Below, piece by piece: positions 50,364 to 60,343 of a stretch of DNA of 64,000 nucleotides. The notes under the pieces are model-generated. The model was not told the DNA's origin, made no database searches, and worked only from the letters and a program-made list of their open reading frames with translations. Within the stretch, counting starts at the first letter, position 1. Each line of letters opens with the position of its first letter. The stretch comes from JAVVEG01 sp041751425 (GTDB lineage: Bacteria > Pseudomonadota > Gammaproteobacteria > Pseudomonadales > Pseudohongiellaceae): NCBI GenBank assembly GCA_041751425.1, contig JBGSXL010000013.1, positions 134,968 to 198,967 on the forward strand, in the 5' to 3' direction. The position numbers were made by a program, and so were the translations under genes.

Positions 50364-51731
50364 ATGGCGATTCTCCTCACAACACAGCATAATTCCCGCA
50401 TGACGATAAAGAGCCAATTTCCACTGCAAAACTATGTAGACCTGTTGCTTGATGCTATCTGTGTTGTAGACATCGATGGCCGCTTTCTATTTGTCAGTGC
50501 AGCCTGTGAGCGGATTTTCGGTTATACGCAGGAAGAGATGGTCGGTAAAACCACTTTTCAGTTGATGCATCCCGATGATGTGGAGAAAACCAGGCAGCTA
50601 GTGAAGGAAATCATGGCCGGTGAGGACAAACCCTTCAATGAGAACAGGTATATTCACAAACAAGGCCATGTGGTGCACATCATGTGGTCGGCACGGTGGG
50701 CCCAGGAAGATCAGGTACGTATAGGGGTAGCGCGCGATATCACCAAGCAGAAGCAAGCTGAAATGGCGCAGAACGCACTCTATGCAATTTCAGAGGCGGC
50801 ACACTCTGCCGAAGATCTGGTAGCGCTGTTTCGACAAATTCATCAGACGGTGGCTACGCTTCTTCCTGCCAGAAATTTTTTCGTCGCTCTTTATGATAAA
50901 CATAAAGACGAGTTGAGCTTTCCATACTGCATTGATGAGTTCGAAGAAGCACCTGCAACACAAAAATTGAATGCAGGTACATTGAGTGGTGAAGTGATCA
51001 GTTCGGGCGAGGCTTTGTTGTTAACGCCGGAAACCAGAAAGGTTTTGCCAAAATGGCCCAGGCAATCTGTAGGCCGAGAAGCGCTGGATTGGCTGGGCGT
51101 ACCGTTGATTTCAACAAAAGGAACAATTGGTGCAATTGTTGTGCAAAGTTACTCAGGGTCCGTACGCTACACGGAACGTGACAAAGAGCTCCTGCAGTTT
51201 GTATCCACACAAATCGCTGCCGCCGTAGAGCGCAAGCAAATGCAAACGCGATTGCAGTATGCCGCCGAGCATGATCAGTTGACTGGCTTGCCCAACCGGA
51301 TGCTGTTTCACGATCGTCTGAAAACTGCCTTGACTAAAGCCAGAAGAAGCTCGTCAAGACTCGCAGTTTTGTTCCTGGATCTGAATAGATTCAAGGAAGT
51401 AAATGATAATTTTGGGCACCATGCTGGTGATGTGTTGTTGCAGTGTATTGCTGTGAGATTGCGTGAAGCAGTGCGTGAATCCGATACGGTCGGACGGTTG
51501 GGTGGTGATGAGTTTGTGATACTGCTGGGCGACGTGGAGCGTGATGAGCACGCAGTCTACGTAGTTGAAAAAATACGCACAGCCCTTGAACCCCCTTTTA
51601 ATATTGAAGGGAATTCTATCCGCATATATCCAAGCATTGGAGTGGCTATCTATCCGGACAATGGCGGCGATGAAACGCAGTTGTTGAAATTTGCCGATGA
51701 TGCAATGTACAAAGCGAAACGGGGGAGGTGA
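50364..51731 (+). CDS. PAS-GAF-GGDEF diguanylate cyclase
   Basis: 455 residues (ATG 50364; ATG 50400 also possible). PAS domain at about 20-135 (LLDAICVVDIDGRFLFVSAACERIFGYTQEEM), GAF at about 150-285, and GGDEF at about 295-455 with the intact active site VGRLGGDEFVILL. The inhibitory I-site RESD lies five residues before GGDEF, so product feedback is expected. No TM segment, so it senses a cytoplasmic signal and makes cyclic di-GMP. No EAL domain follows. Confidence 0.92.
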   Translation: MAILLTTQHNSRMTIKSQFPLQNYVDLLLDAICVVDIDGRFLFVSAACERIFGYTQEEMVGKTTFQLMHPDDVEKTRQLVKEIMAGEDKPFNENRYIHKQGHVVHIMWSARWAQEDQVRIGVARDITKQKQAEMAQNALYAISEAAHSAEDLVALFRQIHQTVATLLPARNFFVALYDKHKDELSFPYCIDEFEEAPATQKLNAGTLSGEVISSGEALLLTPETRKVLPKWPRQSVGREALDWLGVPLISTKGTIGAIVVQSYSGSVRYTERDKELLQFVSTQIAAAVERKQMQTRLQYAAEHDQLTGLPNRMLFHDRLKTALTKARRSSSRLAVLFLDLNRFKEVNDNFGHHAGDVLLQCIAVRLREAVRESDTVGRLGGDEFVILLGDVERDEHAVYVVEKIRTALEPPFNIEGNSIRIYPSIGVAIYPDNGGDETQLLKFADDAMYKAKRGR

Positions 51732-51735
51732 TTCT

Positions 51736-53025
51736 ATGCTGCAGGTTCTCGAGGTTCTGAGATCTCAATGTAAACTGGCAGTTGTGTTGTCGATATTGAG
51801 CTTCCCAATTATTCACTTACCAACTTCCCAAGCTCAGAACAGGAGTGAAGCCATGCCGGGTTCCGACTCCATCGTACCTTTTCAGATTGCGATTCCTGAA
51901 GCGCAACTGCAGGATTTGCAGCAGCGATTACAGATGACGCGCTTTCCTGATCAAATACCCGGCACAAACTGGGACTATGGTACCGACACCAATTATCTGC
52001 GCGAACTGGTCGAATATTGGCTGAGTGATTTTGATTGGCGGGAACAAGAGCGCCAACTGAATCAGTTCACCCAGTTCATGACGAATATTGACGGCGTGAA
52101 TATCCATTTTATTCATCAACGTTCACCCCATGCCAACGCCACACCCTTGCTGGTTACTCATGGCTGGCCCGGTTCGATTGCCGAGTTCAGAAAAGTAATT
52201 GCGCCACTGACGAATCCGGAACTTTACGGTGGCAGCGTAGAGGATGCGTTCCACGTTGTTGCACCGTCGCTGCCCGGTTTTGGTTTTTCCGGCAAACCAC
52301 AGCAGCGTGGCTACGATCCGGAGCGTATTGCGCATACTCTGGCAGCATTGATGGAACGTCTAGGTTATGAACAATACGGTGCTCAGGGTGGTGACTGGGG
52401 CGCCATCATCAATAGAATTCTGGCAGGTCGTTACAGCGGCCGCGTAATTGGTTTGCACTCTAATTTCGTTCTCGCGGGGCCACCCGCTGACCCGGCAGTG
52501 CGCGCCGCAGTCCCTGCGGATGAGATGGCTCGTCGCGAAGCGCGCCAGGCAACGATGGTGAACGAGACAGCCTATCAGCAGATACAAGGTACAAAACCGC
52601 AGACACTGGGTGTGGCATTGAATGATTCTCCTGCGGGATTGGCAGCCTGGATTGTCGAAAAATTTCATGGCTGGAGTGACATCGACAGAAACGCACCTGA
52701 TGGGTTGGAGCAGAAATTCACTAAAGATGAATTGCTGACCAACATCAGCATCTACTGGTTCAATCAGGCGATCACATCATCTGCGCGCATTTATTTTGAG
52801 AATCGTAATGTAGTTAACGCGGACCCTGTTGGGTTTATTGAGGTACCTACAGCTGGAGCAATTTTTCCGGCAGAGATTTATATCACCCCAAGATTGTGGG
52901 CAGAGTCGCAGTACAATATCGTGCGCTGGACTGAGATGCCACAGGGTGGACATTTTGCAGCGATGGAAGAACCGCAACTTTTGCTGCAGGATATACGGGA
53001 ATTTTTTCGGCAACTTCGACAATAA
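51736..53025 (+). CDS. Exported epoxide hydrolase
   Basis: 429 residues from ATG 51736 with GGGAGG just upstream; the frame also opens at 51691 inside the previous gene. A signal peptide ends near TSQAQ (residue 34). An epoxide hydrolase N-terminal domain (about 45-155) precedes the alpha/beta hydrolase core: HGWPGS at 142-147, nucleophile Asp220 in GGDWGAI, and the catalytic His in GGHFAAMEE near 410. The enzyme adds water to epoxides, giving diols. Export is a little unusual for this enzyme. Confidence 0.9.
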   Translation: MLQVLEVLRSQCKLAVVLSILSFPIIHLPTSQAQNRSEAMPGSDSIVPFQIAIPEAQLQDLQQRLQMTRFPDQIPGTNWDYGTDTNYLRELVEYWLSDFDWREQERQLNQFTQFMTNIDGVNIHFIHQRSPHANATPLLVTHGWPGSIAEFRKVIAPLTNPELYGGSVEDAFHVVAPSLPGFGFSGKPQQRGYDPERIAHTLAALMERLGYEQYGAQGGDWGAIINRILAGRYSGRVIGLHSNFVLAGPPADPAVRAAVPADEMARREARQATMVNETAYQQIQGTKPQTLGVALNDSPAGLAAWIVEKFHGWSDIDRNAPDGLEQKFTKDELLTNISIYWFNQAITSSARIYFENRNVVNADPVGFIEVPTAGAIFPAEIYITPRLWAESQYNIVRWTEMPQGGHFAAMEEPQLLLQDIREFFRQLRQ

Positions 53026-53069
53026 TTTCAGTAACGGGATTTACACCCCAACTTGAAAGTACAACGCGG

Positions 53070-54584
53070 TCACAGTCGCCGATAAACACCTAACAGTGGT
53101 TTGTTTTCATGCGGAAAATACCGTTCAAGACGTACAACACCTGAATCAATATAATCCTGCATCAACTCATCGACGCCACGCTCCAAAGTTAAAACCAGCC
53201 GGCTGTTCACAGAAGCTTCAGTAATCAACTGAGGATCAACCAGGCGCACGATTTTATCATAGTCTGCAATCAAACCTGATTTATAAGCAACGTAATGATT
53301 GTTGGTAACCAGCGGCATGGTTTGCGGTGTATTGTTTTTTACCCAAATAGCTACATCGGTTTGATACGACTTCGATTCTCCAAAGGTGATATAAGCATCT
53401 ATGAAACTGTACAGAATCAAAAATCCAATGATCCGATTGAAGCGGCGAGATTTACCGGTTAACTGTGCGCTTTGCCAGGATTTTTCTATAATGACAGGTA
53501 TCATCAATACAAAAACAGCGCAGAAAAGCAGAGCGTAGCGTGTAGACATGAAACGTGTCACAAACAGGAATGCCAACAGAATACTAATGGCTATCAGTAT
53601 GTAGGCAATAGACGGCAGCAACACGTGTTTAGGCAGAGATGAAAGCGCAATGAAGCGTTTGTGTACGCCGTAGGCTATAACCAACAAACTTACCCAACCA
53701 AAACCTGTGAACACTTTTATCAGAAGAATACTAAACAGTCCTGTAATCAAAAATATCGTCATGTACTGGCCAGAGAAAATGGCAGCATGTTCATGGAATA
53801 CAACTTCACTCAGTTCTTCGGAACCGCCATCGAAGATTTCTCGCGCCTGCTCAAAAAACGGAGCATAGACAGAAAACCCCTGTAGCAGTTCCGCCAACGG
53901 ATTGACACCAGCGCTTGCCAACAAGCCTGCTATTACAAGCACAATCAGAAATACAACCATGTAAATGGACAGCAAGCCACGCATGCGTTGGGCAAAAGAA
54001 TAGTGTGTGTTGACAAGCAATATCAAAGGCGCGCCAAGCAAATAAGCAAGCGCCTCAGGTCGGAACAGTGCAGCAACCAGACATGCCGCGCAGAAAATTA
54101 TTGCATGACGAATCTGCTGGGTTCGATTCAAGCGGATCAAGTGCAACAAAGCCAGCAGCGAGAAAGCGAGGTAGCCTATGTCACGAATTATATCGTGCCT
54201 GTACTCATTCAACTGTGGATACAGCAGAATGAACACGGCAGCGATTATGCTCAGCTGACGGGAGTTATCTATCTCCTGAGTCAGACTGATAAAGGCGTAA
54301 GCAATCAGTGCGAAAAAAGCGGCGTTGAGTACCTGAGCTGCCAACAACATTTCCAGTCCGCTGATTGAATGCAGAATGGCGATCAATAAAGAATACGTTG
54401 CCCAGGGGTAATATGAAAACGCAGCGTAAGCGCCTTCCTGTAGAAAAATTTCGGCTACCCGGATATAAGTGAACGCATCGGTATTAGGTACCGGGTTGCT
54501 CACAATACTGTAGACAGAAAGTAACAAGCTGGCTGCAGCAGCGAAAATGCGGATATCCATGTCTCGCCAATGCCTGATATTCAT
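53070..54584 (-). CDS. GT-C superfamily membrane glycosyltransferase-like protein
   Basis: 504 residues with about 12 TM helices. The first periplasmic loop contains NTDAFTYIRVAEIFLQEG near residue 35, the acidic motif typical of GT-C enzymes that use polyprenyl-phosphate sugars (ArnT, PMT, RgtA-like). A short periplasmic tail follows the last helix (about 405-504). Its start overlaps the stop of the upstream acyltransferase by ATGA, so it is likely to act on lipid A, LPS core or another lipid-linked substrate. Identity of the sugar is unknown. Confidence 0.75.
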   Translation of the reverse strand: MNIRHWRDMDIRIFAAAASLLLSVYSIVSNPVPNTDAFTYIRVAEIFLQEGAYAAFSYYPWATYSLLIAILHSISGLEMLLAAQVLNAAFFALIAYAFISLTQEIDNSRQLSIIAAVFILLYPQLNEYRHDIIRDIGYLAFSLLALLHLIRLNRTQQIRHAIIFCAACLVAALFRPEALAYLLGAPLILLVNTHYSFAQRMRGLLSIYMVVFLIVLVIAGLLASAGVNPLAELLQGFSVYAPFFEQAREIFDGGSEELSEVVFHEHAAIFSGQYMTIFLITGLFSILLIKVFTGFGWVSLLVIAYGVHKRFIALSSLPKHVLLPSIAYILIAISILLAFLFVTRFMSTRYALLFCAVFVLMIPVIIEKSWQSAQLTGKSRRFNRIIGFLILYSFIDAYITFGESKSYQTDVAIWVKNNTPQTMPLVTNNHYVAYKSGLIADYDKIVRLVDPQLITEASVNSRLVLTLERGVDELMQDYIDSGVVRLERYFPHENKPLLGVYRRL

Positions 54585-55522
54585 TGCTGTTTCCGATATG
54601 GGCTGGCTGCTTTTCCGGCAGCCTGTGTTTTGAAGCGTTTATGCAGCCAGATATATTGTTCCGGATGTTTACGAATAGCTGCCTCTATAATGTTGTTGAT
54701 GCGGCTGGCATCCAGCATTTCATCACCGCTTGGGTAGTCGTGCAGCACTTCACTAAAGTCCAGATGATAGCCGGAGTTATCCGATTTGCGGTAGTGGCTG
54801 AAAAAAAGTACCGCAGACTTGTTCAGACCTGCGAAACGCGTGGTGGCGGTAATAGTGGCGGCTGGAACCCCAAAGAACTTGACGAATACCGAGTGCTTGG
54901 GGCCGTAATCCTGATCAGGTGCATACCAGAGCGTGTGTCCCTGCTTCAGACTGCGCAGCGCGCCGCGAACGTCTCTGCGTTCAATCACTGCGCCATACAG
55001 GCGCTGCCTGGAGCGGGTCATTAATTCCTCAAACAGTGGGTTCTTATGACGACGGTAGGTGACATCCATGGGGTGGAACAGGCTCAACAGGCTGCCCGCA
55101 AACTCGAGTGTGGAGAAATGTGCGCAAACCAGTAATACACCACTGCCCTGCTCGCTGGCTGACTGCAGTCGGTCCAGTCCACTGATCGTGACGCGCTTGC
55201 GAAAACTTTCTGGTCTGCGGCACCATGCCATGCCAATTTCCATCACGCCAATACCGTTAGAGATAAAGGTGTCACGCACCAGTCGGGTCTGGCCTTGTAG
55301 GTCAAGCTCTGGAAAGCACAGGCGAATATTGGTTGTGCAAATATGACGGCGCTCTTTGGCCAGATAGTAACCCAGCAGGCCAATCAGTTGGCCTATACGA
55401 ATCTGCAATGAGTAGGGTAGTTGCGCTACGGCCCAGATAATGGCAAACCCTATCCAGGTTGGCCAGTACTTCAGCGCCAGGAAACGGGTTAGGGGAGTGT
55501 TATCTGATTTTTTCTCGTTCAC
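54581..55522 (-). CDS. lpxL: LpxL/HtrB-type lipid A acyltransferase
   Basis: 313 residues from GTG 55522. The frame is open to 55573, but this start aligns with LpxL length. YWPTWIGFAIIWAVAQLPY near residue 17 is the LpxL membrane anchor, and the HX4(D/E) catalytic motif reads HFSTLEF near 133. IGVMEIGMAWCRRP near 92 also matches the LpxL branch. It adds a secondary acyl chain to Kdo2-lipid IVA at the inner membrane. LpxL versus LpxM cannot be fully separated. It is divergent from hldE. Confidence 0.85.
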   Translation of the reverse strand: MNEKKSDNTPLTRFLALKYWPTWIGFAIIWAVAQLPYSLQIRIGQLIGLLGYYLAKERRHICTTNIRLCFPELDLQGQTRLVRDTFISNGIGVMEIGMAWCRRPESFRKRVTISGLDRLQSASEQGSGVLLVCAHFSTLEFAGSLLSLFHPMDVTYRRHKNPLFEELMTRSRQRLYGAVIERRDVRGALRSLKQGHTLWYAPDQDYGPKHSVFVKFFGVPAATITATTRFAGLNKSAVLFFSHYRKSDNSGYHLDFSEVLHDYPSGDEMLDASRINNIIEAAIRKHPEQYIWLHKRFKTQAAGKAASPYRKQQ

Positions 55523-55638
55523 GGGTCGCTGATATTCATGGTTTGGCAGTGATAGACGCCGGCATTGTAGCAAACACGGGCTTGTACATGTGAGTCATCA
55601 GCGGCCTTGCGCAGCGGGGGCGCCAAATCAGTGGGCTG

Positions 55639-55647
55639 TGCTATGAT
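55639..55647 (+). promoter_or_regulatory. Extended -10 promoter candidate for hldE
   Basis: TGCTATGAT matches an extended -10 element (TGn plus TATGAT) about 40 bases before the hldE start codon. No good -35 box is needed for this class. The 113-base divergent gap to the acyltransferase gene contains no other strong signal. Confidence 0.4.
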
Positions 55648-55686
55648 TCGCCGCACGCAAGGCTTCAACATTTACAGGATTCCGCT

Positions 55687-57111
55687 ATGAATTTGGATAT
55701 GCCTCCCTTTCAGCAAGCCCGTGTACTGGTGGTTGGCGATGTGATGCTTGACCGCTACTGGCATGGCAAGGCAACCAGGATCTCACCCGAAGCACCGGTG
55801 CCCGTTGTGAAAGTGGCCAATAGAGAGGACAGGCCAGGTGGTGCGGGTAACGTGGCGCTTAACGCTGCTGCTCTCGGGGCTGCCACAACTGTAGTAGGCA
55901 TCACGGGATTGGATGAAGCGGGCCATGAATTGCAATCGCGCCTGCAGGCGGCTGGTGTGCTGTGCGATTTTCAGCAGTCTAAAGCATGTCCCACCATCAC
56001 CAAACTGCGAGTTATCAGTCAGCATCAGCAACTGATCCGCGTGGATTTTGAGCAGGAATTCACCTCCGAAGATGTTGATTGCATGCTCAAGCGCGCCGAA
56101 GCGTTATTGAATAACTGCCATGTGCTGGTGTTGTCAGACTATGGCAAAGGTGCGCTGGAAAGCACACAAGGTCTGATCAACGCTGCGAGACGCTTACAGA
56201 TACCCGTTGTGGTTGATCCCAAGGGTAGCGATTTCAGCAAATACGCAGGCGCCACTGTCATCACGCCAAATCTCAGCGAGTTTGAAACTATTGTCGGAAT
56301 CTGTCGCAGCGAAGAAGAGCTGGTCAGCCGCGGGCAGGCGCTTTTGAGTTCATTACAATTAGAGGCATTGTTGATTACCCGTGGCGAACACGGCATGACA
56401 TTGCTGCGTCCTAATACACCAGAATTGCATCTGCCCGCGCGAGCTCGTGAAGTATTTGACGTGACAGGCGCTGGCGATACGGTGGTGTCTGTGCTGGCTG
56501 CAGCTTTGGCGGCAGGTAGTGACCTGACCAATGCTACCGCGCTGGCGAATCTGGCAGCGGGTCTGGTTGTCGCGAAACTGGGTACGGCGGCAATCAGCGG
56601 GCCTGAGTTGCGCAGAGCAATACAACGCGAGGAAGGTTCGGGTCGCGGAGCCATGACAGCAGAACAACTTCTGATAGCCGTAGAGGATGCGCGCGCACAT
56701 GGCGAACGGATTGTATTCACGAATGGCTGCTTCGACATTATTCATGCCGGCCACGTAGGTTATCTGGCCGAAGCCCGTAAACAGGGCGACCGCCTAATTG
56801 TTGCAATTAATGATGATGATTCGGTGAAGCGTCTGAAAGGGCCGGGTCGCCCTATTAACCCTGTAGATAGACGGCTGGCTGTATTGGCAGGGCTGGAAGC
56901 TGTGGATTGGGTAGTCTCTTTCAGCGAAGACACGCCAGAAGCTTTGCTTGCATTGTTGCAACCAGACGTTCTTGTCAAGGGAGGCGACTACTCCATCGAT
57001 CAGGTGGTTGGTGGTGAGTATGTGTTGGCGTATGGTGGAGATGTGCGCGTTCTCGCATTCCTGGATAACTGCTCAACGTCTGCCATCGTGGAGAAAATGA
57101 AAGGCAAATGA
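55687..57111 (+). CDS. hldE: Bifunctional heptose-7-phosphate kinase / heptose-1-phosphate adenylyltransferase
   Basis: 474 residues. The kinase domain (1-320, ribokinase family) has RPGGAGNVALN near residue 50 and FDVTGAGDTVVS near 258. The nucleotidyltransferase domain (about 340-474) has FTNGCFDIIHAGHVGYL and VLVKGGDY. It performs two steps in making ADP-L-glycero-D-manno-heptose, the donor used by WaaC and WaaF in this window. The stop overlaps the next gene by ATGA. Confidence 0.96.
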   Translation: MNLDMPPFQQARVLVVGDVMLDRYWHGKATRISPEAPVPVVKVANREDRPGGAGNVALNAAALGAATTVVGITGLDEAGHELQSRLQAAGVLCDFQQSKACPTITKLRVISQHQQLIRVDFEQEFTSEDVDCMLKRAEALLNNCHVLVLSDYGKGALESTQGLINAARRLQIPVVVDPKGSDFSKYAGATVITPNLSEFETIVGICRSEEELVSRGQALLSSLQLEALLITRGEHGMTLLRPNTPELHLPARAREVFDVTGAGDTVVSVLAAALAAGSDLTNATALANLAAGLVVAKLGTAAISGPELRRAIQREEGSGRGAMTAEQLLIAVEDARAHGERIVFTNGCFDIIHAGHVGYLAEARKQGDRLIVAINDDDSVKRLKGPGRPINPVDRRLAVLAGLEAVDWVVSFSEDTPEALLALLQPDVLVKGGDYSIDQVVGGEYVLAYGGDVRVLAFLDNCSTSAIVEKMKGK

Positions 57112-58433
57112 ACGGAACGGTGACTTTTGCGGAAGCTGTGGCGGTATGGTGGCGAATTGGACTGCTGAGCTTTGGTGGTCCCGCTGGTCAGATTGCGTTA
57201 ATGCATCGCATCATCGTCGACGAAAAAAAATGGCTGGATGAAGCACGCTTCCTGCACGCTTTGAATTACTGCATGTTACTGCCCGGACCGGAAGCGCAAC
57301 AGCTGGCAACTTATATCGGTTGGCTATTGCATGGCGTACGCGGTGGCGTGGTGGCAGGAGTCCTTTTTATATTGCCAGGCGCTGTCGCCATCATGCTATT
57401 ATCCTGGCTATACGTTTTGCTGGGTGACCTGGCTGTCGTGGAGGGTCTCTTCCTGGGTTTGAAGGCGGCAGTACTGGCAATCGTTGTGCAGGCATTGCTC
57501 AGGATTGCCCGTCGCGCACTGCCTGGCAACTTCGAAAAAATATTGGCGCTTGCGGGATTCACGGCGCTATTCGCATTCGGATTACCATTTCCCCTGGTTG
57601 TACTCAGCGCTGGAGCGATTGGCTTCTGCGTGGCACGCTGGTTCCCAAAGGTTGCAACGGAGCAGAAGTTGGAGAGCAACTCTGCCTCCGCTTTTAATCA
57701 AGAGCATTTCACAAACCGGACAGGCACTAATCTCGCAGCTTTGGTATGTATTGCACTGTGGTTAGGTACTTTGGGAGGGCTTTGGCTGCTCCTTGGTGGC
57801 GATAATGTGTTTACCCAGATTGCAGTTTTCTTTTCCCAGATGGCCGTTGTTACGTTCGGTGGTGCGTACGCGGTGCTTGCCTATGTCGCTCAACAAGGCG
57901 TTGAACATTTTCAATGGTTACAACCGGGTGAAATGTTGGATGGCTTGGGTCTTGCTGAAACAACTCCAGGCCCTTTAATTCTGGTCACTCAGTTTGTGGG
58001 TTTCCTGGCAGCGCTAAGGCAATCGGGTCTGGAACCGGTTATGTTGTTTGCCACACTCGGCGCCTTGCTGACCACCTGGGTCACTTTTCTGCCCAGTTTC
58101 CTATGGATATTTGCAGGCGCACCTCACATTGAGAAATTGCGTGGTAATATTGCGTTGGCTGCTGCACTCAAGGCGATTACGGCAGCGATAGTAGGAGTCA
58201 TCGCGAATCTGGCGCTCTGGTTTGCGCTTAATCTGCTGTTTGCCGAGAGCAGGCGTATAGATGCGTTTGGTTTGGACTTACTATTGCCTGTAGTAAGTTC
58301 CGTGGATGCAGTTATGCTGACGCTATCACTGCTGGCTTTTGCATTAGTATTCATAATGAAATCAGGGTTGCTAAGTGTGCTTGGTATAAGCGCCCTGGTT
58401 GGCATCGGCGTTACATTGTTTTCTCAAATCTGA
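57108..58433 (+). CDS. chrA: Chromate-type (CHR family) efflux transporter
   Basis: 441 residues with two CHR half-domains. The first contains LLSFGGPAGQIALMHR near residue 21 and PGPEAQQLATYIGWLLHG; the second contains VVTFGGAYAVLAYVAQQ near 249 and LAETTPGPLILVTQFVG. This is the long, two-domain form that exports chromate by proton exchange in known cases. It starts within the hldE stop codon, so it is translated from the hldE message. The pairing with heptose synthesis has no obvious biochemical sense. Confidence 0.88.
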   Translation: MNGTVTFAEAVAVWWRIGLLSFGGPAGQIALMHRIIVDEKKWLDEARFLHALNYCMLLPGPEAQQLATYIGWLLHGVRGGVVAGVLFILPGAVAIMLLSWLYVLLGDLAVVEGLFLGLKAAVLAIVVQALLRIARRALPGNFEKILALAGFTALFAFGLPFPLVVLSAGAIGFCVARWFPKVATEQKLESNSASAFNQEHFTNRTGTNLAALVCIALWLGTLGGLWLLLGGDNVFTQIAVFFSQMAVVTFGGAYAVLAYVAQQGVEHFQWLQPGEMLDGLGLAETTPGPLILVTQFVGFLAALRQSGLEPVMLFATLGALLTTWVTFLPSFLWIFAGAPHIEKLRGNIALAAALKAITAAIVGVIANLALWFALNLLFAESRRIDAFGLDLLLPVVSSVDAVMLTLSLLAFALVFIMKSGLLSVLGISALVGIGVTLFSQI

Positions 58434-58462
58434 TCATTGACTTAATTCAGAGGTTCCCTGGT

Positions 58463-60343
58463 ATGTCGGCTCGATCTTTCATCACGAATTTTTTCTCTGC
58501 AGTGGGGCGCCTTATTGACTTTTTGATGAGTTTGGTTGGCCGCTTACTGTTTGTTCTTTTGTTTGGCATTTTCCTGATATTTATTTTTTCCGGGCCTGAC
58601 AAAATAGTAGTGCCTTCATCAAGTGCTCTGGTTATCGAACCAGGCGCGTATATCGTTGAAGAAGTCACAATGCCGGATTCGTTATCATTGCTGCTGGGAC
58701 CAACAGGTGTCACTGCGACATCCGTGAATGACATTATTGACGCGTTGGATCGTGCTGCAGATGATGCGCGCATAACCGCTGTGGTTCTGGAGCTGGACAG
58801 ATTGCTTTCGGTAGGCCCGGTTCATATCGAGTCGATAGGCGCCGCGCTAGATCGTGTCAAAGCGACGGGCAAACCTGTGTTTGCCCATGGTGACTTTTAC
58901 AGTCAGGCGCAGTACGGCCTTGCCTCGCATGCTGACGAAGTCTCCCTGCATCCAATGGGAAATCTGCTACTCAGCGGTTACGGTGGTAACCGGCTATTCT
59001 TCGCTGATCTGCTGGAGAGGTTGCATGTCACCGTGAATGTTTTCCGGGTTGGCACGCACAAGTCTATGTCCGAACCATACTCATTAAATGCGCTTTCCGA
59101 TGAAGCTCGCGAGAATAATCAACAACTCGTTGATGAACTATGGCAACGCTATACAGATCGGATTACTGTCAATCGAGATATGACCGCGGATGCTTTCAAA
59201 AACTATACAGATAACTACCCCTCCCTGTTACAGGCTGCGGGAGGCGACATGGCACGTCTTGCGTTGGAACAGGGTTTCGTCGATGCGATAAGCAGCGATG
59301 CTCAGTTTCAAACAGAGATGGTAAATCGTGTAGGCGCAGCAAACGGCAGTTACCGACAGATTGCGTTTCAGGATTATTTGGATAGCACGGACACGCTCGG
59401 ATCTTTCATGCAGGATCAGGTTGGTGTCATCGTGGCGCAAGGAACGATTGTGTTGGGTGATCAGCCTGGCGGGGTCATAGCAGCAGACTCGCTTGGTGAG
59501 CTTATTCGATACAGTCGATTGAATAATGACATCAAGGCAGTCGTTCTGCGCATTGATTCTCCCGGGGGGGTCGCACTGGCGTCAGAAGTTATCCGGCATG
59601 AACTTGAGTTATTGAAAATGGCAGGCAAACCGCTTGTGGTTTCCATGGGCGGCACCGCAGCATCAGGCGGATACTGGATTGCGACTGCAGCGGATGAGAT
59701 TTGGGCTTCGCCCGCGACAATTACCGGCTCCATAGGCGTTGTGGGTCTGCTCCCCACTTTCGAAAACACGCTGGCGGAAATCGGTATTACTACCGATGGT
59801 GTAGGCACGACACCGCTCTCGCGTGGCGCCGACTTGTTTGCCGGGCTGAATGAGCCGATGCAACAGATTCTGCAGTCCAGTGTTGAAGATACTTATCAGA
59901 AGTTCATCAACCTCGTTGCAGAAAGTCGCGACATGACGGCACAGGAAGTGGATGCAATAGCACAGGGGAAAGTGTGGACAGGAGCTGCAGCGCTCGAGCT
60001 GGGCTTAGTAGACAATCTGGGTGACTTGCCGCAGGCAATTGAGTCAGCCGCATCTCTTGCCAGACTTGAAAGTTACGATGTGCGCTTTATTCAGAGGGAG
60101 CTGACTCGCAGCCAGCAGCTTTTGCAACAGTTTTTGGGGAGTGTCGCCGTCACCAACTCCATAAAATCGCTATTCGGTTCATCCTTGCAAAAGTTTTCGG
60201 GTAGTTCATTCAATCTGTCGAATATGAAGGTGCCCGTTCAACTGCAACAGCAGATCAATAATGCGTTGTTATTGACTACAGGGCTGAACACGGGCCACCG
60301 ATTGCAACACTATCTTTTGTGCGAGTTGTGCGCAGCGTTATGA
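58463..60343 (+). CDS. sppA: Signal peptide peptidase SppA, 67K type
   Basis: 626 residues. One N-terminal TM helix (about 24-45) is followed by two tandem S49 domains. The catalytic Lys is in FRVGTHKSMSEPY near residue 200 and the nucleophile Ser in GGTAASGGYWIATA near 399, matching the split active site of E. coli SppA. It degrades signal peptides in the inner membrane, facing the periplasm. The last 34 bases overlap the convergent aldo/keto reductase gene, which gives an unusual C-terminal extension. Confidence 0.95.
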   Translation: MSARSFITNFFSAVGRLIDFLMSLVGRLLFVLLFGIFLIFIFSGPDKIVVPSSSALVIEPGAYIVEEVTMPDSLSLLLGPTGVTATSVNDIIDALDRAADDARITAVVLELDRLLSVGPVHIESIGAALDRVKATGKPVFAHGDFYSQAQYGLASHADEVSLHPMGNLLLSGYGGNRLFFADLLERLHVTVNVFRVGTHKSMSEPYSLNALSDEARENNQQLVDELWQRYTDRITVNRDMTADAFKNYTDNYPSLLQAAGGDMARLALEQGFVDAISSDAQFQTEMVNRVGAANGSYRQIAFQDYLDSTDTLGSFMQDQVGVIVAQGTIVLGDQPGGVIAADSLGELIRYSRLNNDIKAVVLRIDSPGGVALASEVIRHELELLKMAGKPLVVSMGGTAASGGYWIATAADEIWASPATITGSIGVVGLLPTFENTLAEIGITTDGVGTTPLSRGADLFAGLNEPMQQILQSSVEDTYQKFINLVAESRDMTAQEVDAIAQGKVWTGAAALELGLVDNLGDLPQAIESAASLARLESYDVRFIQRELTRSQQLLQQFLGSVAVTNSIKSLFGSSLQKFSGSSFNLSNMKVPVQLQQQINNALLLTTGLNTGHRLQHYLLCELCAAL

